This document shows positions 59,498-64,000 of a stretch of 64,000 nucleotides of DNA, piece by piece. How positions within the stretch are numbered: the stretch's first letter is position 1; every line of letters starts with the position of its first letter. A program made the translations under genes and the position numbers. The DNA is taken from contig CAZCGA010000015.1 in NCBI GenBank assembly GCA_964498075.1, forward strand, positions 10,635 through 74,634, read 5' to 3'. Under the pieces are notes generated by a model. It did not search any database, was not told the origin of the DNA, and saw only the letters and a program-made list of their open reading frames with translations. The stretch is from CAZCGA01 sp964498075. GTDB taxonomy: Bacteria > Desulfobacterota > Binatia > HRBIN30.

Positions 59498-60784
59498 ATG
59501 CCGTGGCTGTTTCTCTTCGTCACTCTCGTCGGCGCATGGCTGACGTACAACGCCTACCGCCCGACCTATGCACCGTCGCGGCGCGCGGCGGTGAGCTTCT
59601 TCGCCGGGTGGTTGACGACCGAGCTGGCGTTGCATCACATCGTCTGGCAAGCGTTGGCGACGCTGCTCTTCACGTCGGCCGGTGCGCTGCGCAGCTGGCC
59701 GGGCAAGCTCGGGCTGCTCATCAGCTTCGGTTCGTGGATCGGCATGTGGCGCTGCTACTGGCGGGCACGCGACGCGGAAGCAGTGGTCGAACGCGCCTTG
59801 CGTATCGGCTTGGGTGACGACTATCGCGACAGGATACTCCCCGAGGTGCGCGCACAACTCTCCCCGGCGGTCGACTGGAAGCAGATCGCATTGCCGTTCC
59901 CAATGCGGCATCCCGAAGTCGAACGCCGGCGCGACATCCAGTACACGCGCGTTGCCGGCTTGAACCTCAAGCTCGACATCTATCGCCCGCGCTCGCATCC
60001 GACCGGGTGCCCGACGCTGCTGCAGATCCACGGCGGCGGTTGGGTGATCGGCAGCAAGAACGAGCAGGGCATTCCGCTGATGCTGCAGATGGCGTCGCGC
60101 GGTTGGGTATGCGTCAGCGTCGACTACCGGTTGAGCCCGCACGCGACATTTCCGGAACACCTGATCGACCTCAAACGCGCGCTGCAATGGATCCGCACCC
60201 ACGGCGCCGAGTACGGCGCGAACCCGGACTTCATCGTCGTCACCGGCGGGTCGGCCGGCGGGCACCTGTGCTCGCTGGTCGCCTTGACGGCGAACGAGCC
60301 CGAGTACCAGCCCGGCTTCGAGGACGCCGACACGTCGGTCCAGGGATGCGTCGCCTTCTACGGCGTCTACGATTTCACCGACCGCCACCGCCTGCACCAC
60401 CACGACGGCTTGGCGAAGTTGCTGGAGCAGAAGGTGATGAAGGCAGCCCTCTACGAAGCCACCGACGCCTACGAGAAGGCATCACCGATGAGCCGAGTCC
60501 ACGCCGGAGCGCCGCCGTTCTTCGTAATCTACGGCGACCGCGACACGCTCGCGCCGGTGGGCGAGGCGCGTCGTTTCTGCGAAGCGCTACGCCTCGCCTC
60601 GAGCCACCCGGTCGTCTATGCCGAGATTCCCGGCGCGCAGCATGCCTTCGAGATCTTTCCGTCGTTGCGCACGACCTTCGTCGTCCACGGCGTGGAGCGT
60701 TTCCTCGCCTACGCCTACAGCCAACACCTGCTGGCCCGACGGCACCCGGCGGAGCAGAAACCGGAGCTGGCTGTAGCCGGGTGA
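59498..60784 (+). CDS. Alpha/beta hydrolase (HSL-type)
   Basis: A 428-residue protein. The first 75 residues are membrane-associated (LFLFVTLVGAWLTYNAY and a second helix). The hydrolase fold has the oxyanion motif HGGGW at residue 178, the nucleophile elbow GGSAGG with Ser252, and a late D-R-D-T-L and A-Q-H-A-F for the Asp and His. This is the hormone-sensitive-lipase/acetyl-hydrolase group. AGGAGG lies six bases before the ATG. Being directly after a WS/DGAT gene, it may take part in lipid turnover. Confidence 0.9.
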   Translation: MPWLFLFVTLVGAWLTYNAYRPTYAPSRRAAVSFFAGWLTTELALHHIVWQALATLLFTSAGALRSWPGKLGLLISFGSWIGMWRCYWRARDAEAVVERALRIGLGDDYRDRILPEVRAQLSPAVDWKQIALPFPMRHPEVERRRDIQYTRVAGLNLKLDIYRPRSHPTGCPTLLQIHGGGWVIGSKNEQGIPLMLQMASRGWVCVSVDYRLSPHATFPEHLIDLKRALQWIRTHGAEYGANPDFIVVTGGSAGGHLCSLVALTANEPEYQPGFEDADTSVQGCVAFYGVYDFTDRHRLHHHDGLAKLLEQKVMKAALYEATDAYEKASPMSRVHAGAPPFFVIYGDRDTLAPVGEARRFCEALRLASSHPVVYAEIPGAQHAFEIFPSLRTTFVVHGVERFLAYAYSQHLLARRHPAEQKPELAVAG

Positions 60785-60810
60785 TCGCAGTGCACGTCAC
60801 GGCGAGCTGA

Positions 60811-62088
60811 GTGTCCCCCCCACGCGCAAAGATCTTCTACGGTTGGTACGTCCTCGCCGCGTGCGTCGTCATCGAGCTGTTCGGGCTCGGTTTCGGCGTC
60901 TTCGCGATCACCACCGTCTACCCGTTCATCATCGACACCTTCCCGCAGTGGTCGCGCACCATCGTGTTCATGCCGACCTCGATCATCATCATCACGGTCG
61001 GCGTCATGGGCCCGATCACCGGCATCCTGATCGACCGCTATCCGATCCGCTATGTGTTCATCGCCGGCATCATCGTGCAGTCCGTTGCCCTGTACTGGTT
61101 CTCGAAAGTCCAGACCCCGGCGCAATACCTCACGGTATCGGTGTTCGTCGGGCTCGGCATGTCGAGCGTCACCATCCTCCCGAATCAGGTGCTGGTGTCG
61201 CGCTGGTTTCACGAGCGCGTCGGGTTGGTGAACGGCATCGTCCTGGCCGCGACCGCGCTCGGCGCCGCGATCGCCCCGGCGCTGATCACGCGAATCATCG
61301 AAGTGAGCGATTGGCGTACGGCGTTTGCGTGGATGAGCCTGCTCGCTTTCGCGCCGCCGCTGCTCGTCGTGCTCACCATCATCCGTGACAGCCCTGCCAC
61401 GATGGGTCTGGAGGCGCACGGTGCGCTGAGCCCCGCGGCCGCCAGGGCGGCGCGGGCCACCGACTGGACGTTGCGACGCGCCGCGCGCGCGCCGACGTTC
61501 TGGATCTTCGGTGCCGCCGTGTTTCTTGGCGGCATGCCGTGTTACTCGTACAACAAGCACATCCTGGTGTTCTTGAAGGAGCTGGGATACGCGCCCGTGC
61601 AGGCTGCCGACTACAAGAGCCTGTTCTTCCTGGTGTCCGCCTGCTCGCGCGTCAGCTTCGGCTGGATGTGCGATCACTTCGACAAGCGCAACATGGTCCT
61701 CGTACACTTCATGCTGATCGCTTTGGGGTATCCGTTGTTGCTACTCGTGCCCGACCATCGCGAGCTGTTGGTGCCGTGCTTGTGTATCGTCGGCATCGGC
61801 TACGGCGGCCTGCTGCCGTCGATGGCCATCATGTCGGTGCACTACTTCGGGCGCGCCCATCTCGGCAAGATTCTCGGCGTCTACAAGATCTCGTACGACA
61901 TCGCGGCAGCGAGCGCGCCGCTGTTCACGGCGTACCTGTTCGACCTGTACCACAGCTACTTTGTGCCGGACGCGTGGCTGACCGTTTTCGCCTGGCTTGG
62001 CGTGTCGCTGGTTGCCTTCGGCCTGAGGCACAGCCTGGCGCCGCGGCCGGCCATCGGTGTGGCCGAGGCGTCGTCGGGAGCGGCGTGA
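60811..62088 (+). CDS. MFS transporter
   Basis: A 425-residue major facilitator with twelve predicted helices. It starts at GTG 60811. The early loop G-I-L-I-D-R-Y-P-I-R carries the inter-helix motif of the family, and W-M-C-D-H-F-D-K-R-N in the second half is the matching loop. Overall it resembles monocarboxylate/OFA-type carriers. Substrate unknown. It is followed 30 bases later by the EamA gene. Confidence 0.9.
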   Translation: MSPPRAKIFYGWYVLAACVVIELFGLGFGVFAITTVYPFIIDTFPQWSRTIVFMPTSIIIITVGVMGPITGILIDRYPIRYVFIAGIIVQSVALYWFSKVQTPAQYLTVSVFVGLGMSSVTILPNQVLVSRWFHERVGLVNGIVLAATALGAAIAPALITRIIEVSDWRTAFAWMSLLAFAPPLLVVLTIIRDSPATMGLEAHGALSPAAARAARATDWTLRRAARAPTFWIFGAAVFLGGMPCYSYNKHILVFLKELGYAPVQAADYKSLFFLVSACSRVSFGWMCDHFDKRNMVLVHFMLIALGYPLLLLVPDHRELLVPCLCIVGIGYGGLLPSMAIMSVHYFGRAHLGKILGVYKISYDIAAASAPLFTAYLFDLYHSYFVPDAWLTVFAWLGVSLVAFGLRHSLAPRPAIGVAEASSGAA

Positions 62089-62118
62089 CGCCAGACCGGC
62101 GACCGAAGCGAACACGAC

Positions 62119-62979
62119 ATGACCGCCGCCGCCATCGCGCTGGTGCTGTTGTCCGCGCTGCTGCACGCGACATGGAACTTCTTCAGCAAGGGGAGCCGCG
62201 ATCGCTGGGCGTTCTTCCTGGCGCAGGGCGTCTTGAACGTGGTGTTCTACGCGCCGGTGTTCCTATGGCTGTGGCCGCGCACCGGCATCGACGCATGGGG
62301 ATGGATGTGGATCGTAGCCTCGGCCGGCACCCACGCGGCGTATGCCTTCTACCTGCTGAAGTCTTACGACGCCGGCGACTTATCGGTTGCCTACCCGTTG
62401 AGCCGGACGGCGCCCCTGCTGTTGGTAGTATGGGATGTCGCGACGACGCACGGCCAGCTGAGCGCCGGCGGCGTCTTCGGCGCCATGCTCGCCGGCGCCG
62501 GAGCGCTGACGCTGCAACTTCCCGCGCTGCGGGCGCGCGGCGGTCGGGCAGTCCTCGGCGACCACGTGACCCGCTACGCGCTGACCACGGCGCTGTTCGT
62601 CGCCGTCTTCACTATCGTCGACAAGCAAGGCGTCGCCCGCGTCCACCCGTTCGTCTACCTGTATCTGATCAGCGCCGGCGAGTTCTCGCTCATTGCCGTG
62701 AGCCTCGGTCGCAACGCCGTGGGACGCGCTACCACGGAGGTCCGCAACAACAGCCGCGCGGTGTTGTTCACCGCGATCGTCGGTCCAATCTCCTACCTGC
62801 TGATCTTGTGGGTGCTGGCGGCGTCACCCACGAGCTACGTGCTCGGGTTGCGGCAGACCAGCATCGTCTTCGGGGTCCTGCTCGGCCGCTTCTGTCTCGG
62901 CGAACAAGAGACCGGCTACCGGCTCGCGGGAGCAGGCATCATCGCCACGGGCAGCCTGTTGATTGCTGCCACGGGGTGA
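62119..62979 (+). CDS. EamA/DMT-family transporter
   Basis: A 286-residue protein with ten helices in two five-helix halves. LLSALLHATWNFFSKGSRDRW, DLSVAYPLSRTAPLLLVVWD and the second-half LRQTSIVFGVLLGRFCLGEQ fit the drug/metabolite transporter superfamily. The direction is as for the MFS gene, and they may form one transcript. Substrate unknown. Confidence 0.9.
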   Translation: MTAAAIALVLLSALLHATWNFFSKGSRDRWAFFLAQGVLNVVFYAPVFLWLWPRTGIDAWGWMWIVASAGTHAAYAFYLLKSYDAGDLSVAYPLSRTAPLLLVVWDVATTHGQLSAGGVFGAMLAGAGALTLQLPALRARGGRAVLGDHVTRYALTTALFVAVFTIVDKQGVARVHPFVYLYLISAGEFSLIAVSLGRNAVGRATTEVRNNSRAVLFTAIVGPISYLLILWVLAASPTSYVLGLRQTSIVFGVLLGRFCLGEQETGYRLAGAGIIATGSLLIAATG

Positions 62980-63002
62980 AGCCGCCCTCAGCCTTCGCCC
63001 AT

Positions 63003-64000
63003 TCACTCGTCGCGCAGCAGGTTGAGCGCGGCGCCCGCCTTGAACCACTCGATCTGCTCGGCGCTGAAGCTGTGCCGGCACTGGATGGCGTCGTCCGTAC
63101 CGTCGGCGTGATGCAGGATGACCTTCACCGGCTTGCCCGGCGCGAGGCTCTTGAGGCCGACGAGGCTGACGCGATCGGTCTCCCGCACCTTGTCGTAGTC
63201 GGCTGCATTCTCGAAGACGAGGGGCAGCATGCCTTGCTTCTTCAAGTTGGTCTCGTGGATGCGCGCGAAGCTGCGCGCAATCACAGCTTTGGCGCCGAGG
63301 TAGCGCGGCTCCATCGCCGCGTGCTCGCGGCTCGATCCTTCACCGTAGTTCTCGTCGCCGATCGCCACCCATCCCAAACGCTCGACCTTGTAGCGGCGCG
63401 CGATCTTCGGAAACGGCACGCCGGTTTCGCCGGACAGCACGTCACGTCCCTTGCCCGCCTCGCCGCCGAACGCGTTGATGGCGCCGGTGAACATGTTGTC
63501 GCTGATCTTGTCGAGGTGCCCGCGATACTTGAGCCATGGACCTGCCGGCGAGATGTGGTCCGTGGTGCACTTGCCTTTGGCTTTGACGAGAATCGCCAAT
63601 CGCTCGTAGTCCTTGCCGTCCCAAGCCGCAAACGGTTGCAGCAACTGCAAGCGCTCGCTGTCAGGCTTCACCTTCACCTCGACGCCGCTGCCGTCTGCAG
63701 GCGGCTCGACGAAACCGGAGGTGCCAGCCGCGAACCCATTGGCGGGGAGCTCCGGGGCTTCGGGCGGCGTGAGTCGGACCGGCTCACCGTGGGCGCCTGG
63801 CAGCGTGTCGGTGAGCGGGTTGAAGTCGAGACGCCCGGCGAGCGCCAGTGCGGTGACGATCTCGGGGCTGCCGATGAACGCCAGGGTCTCCGGGTTCGAG
63901 TCGTTGCGTGCAGGGAAGTTGCGGTTGAAGGACGTCACGATGGTGTTGCGCTCGCCCTTCTTGATGTCGTCGCGCTGCCACTGCCCGATGCACGGCCCGC
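63003..64000 (-). CDS. Aconitate hydratase, mitochondrial-type, C-terminal part (5' end outside window)
   Basis: The frame stays open to the right edge; about 332 residues are visible, beginning with G-P-C-I-G-Q-W, the cluster-ligand Cys region. TSFNRNFPARND, KCTTDHISPAGPWLKYRGH, IGDENYGEGSSREHAAMEP and RSFARIHETNLKKQG are aconitase motifs, including the catalytic Ser segment. The order and wording are nearer to mitochondrial aconitase than to AcnB. It interconverts citrate and isocitrate in the TCA cycle. Confidence 0.95.
   Translation of the reverse strand, partial: GPCIGQWQRDDIKKGERNTIVTSFNRNFPARNDSNPETLAFIGSPEIVTALALAGRLDFNPLTDTLPGAHGEPVRLTPPEAPELPANGFAAGTSGFVEPPADGSGVEVKVKPDSERLQLLQPFAAWDGKDYERLAILVKAKGKCTTDHISPAGPWLKYRGHLDKISDNMFTGAINAFGGEAGKGRDVLSGETGVPFPKIARRYKVERLGWVAIGDENYGEGSSREHAAMEPRYLGAKAVIARSFARIHETNLKKQGMLPLVFENAADYDKVRETDRVSLVGLKSLAPGKPVKVILHHADGTDDAIQCRHSFSAEQIEWFKAGAALNLLRDE

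Overview
The window is a high-GC bacterial chromosome segment, about 60 non-overlapping protein genes with no rRNA or tRNA that I can see. Its content (several luciferase-like flavin oxidoreductases, acyl-CoA metabolism genes, a wax-ester-synthase-type acyltransferase, a mitochondrial-type aconitase, and a secreted protein with a Cys-bounded dockerin-like repeat) resembles uncultured Deltaproteobacteria-like or Binatota-like soil bacteria. That placement is an inference from gene content only. The outer-membrane lipoprotein-type proteins, the RND pump and the LpxL-like acyltransferase argue for a two-membrane cell.

Layout. 1-2.8 kb: the end of a zinc-type alcohol dehydrogenase, a GxxExxY nuclease-fold gene enclosed by 30-bp inverted arrays, a luciferase-like oxidoreductase, a DUF6883/DUF4926 pair, and a broken second copy of the oxidoreductase 3' end. 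2.9-8.8 kb: a tightly spaced four-gene operon (degenerate zincin-like protein, TPR protein, EVE-McrB GTPase, McrC nuclease), probably an anti-phage or anti-modified-DNA system. 9-11.4 kb: a Cys-rich mini-protein, then a radical SAM/SPASM enzyme with a methyltransferase directly after it. 11.4-20.5 kb (minus strand): an acyl-CoA dehydrogenase, nitroreductase, thiolase and CoA ligase group, followed by a TetR repressor translationally coupled to an RND pump. Its gaps carry strong palindromes.

20.7-43.3 kb: a large surface-polysaccharide locus. It holds two polymerase/ligase-like membrane proteins, an initiating sugar-phosphate transferase, a WecG/TagA transferase, five or six glycosyltransferases, a FemAB/BioF2-like acyltransferase, a polysaccharide deacetylase, an SGNH hydrolase, an LpxL-like acyltransferase, two sulfotransferases, a sulfatase-fold membrane protein and a phosphodiesterase-fold protein. 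Together they imply a sulfated, acyl-decorated polymer or glycolipid. A glycosyltransferase cassette of about 1.17 kb is present twice, almost identical, in direct orientation around one sulfotransferase.

43.6-50.1 kb: an NTF2-like protein and a second luciferase-like oxidoreductase, an ABC exporter split into convergent ATPase and permease genes around a Crp-like regulator, an outer-membrane lipoprotein-sorting-like protein, and an MmgE/PrpD protein. 50.2-57.6 kb: a toxin-antitoxin pair, a haem-oxygenase-fold protein, several secreted or lipid-anchored proteins of unknown role, a GT-C-like membrane protein, an oxidoreductase-like molybdopterin-binding domain lacking its usual Cys, and two small conserved hypotheticals. 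57.9-64 kb: a WS/DGAT acyltransferase, an alpha/beta hydrolase, two transporters, and the C-terminal part of aconitase running off the right edge.

The observations most worth following are the zincin/TPR/EVE-McrBC operon, the GxxExxY gene inside inverted decamer arrays, the oxidoreductase fragment flanking the DUF6883/DUF4926 pair, and the duplicated glycosyltransferase cassette whose identity falls off only at its edges.
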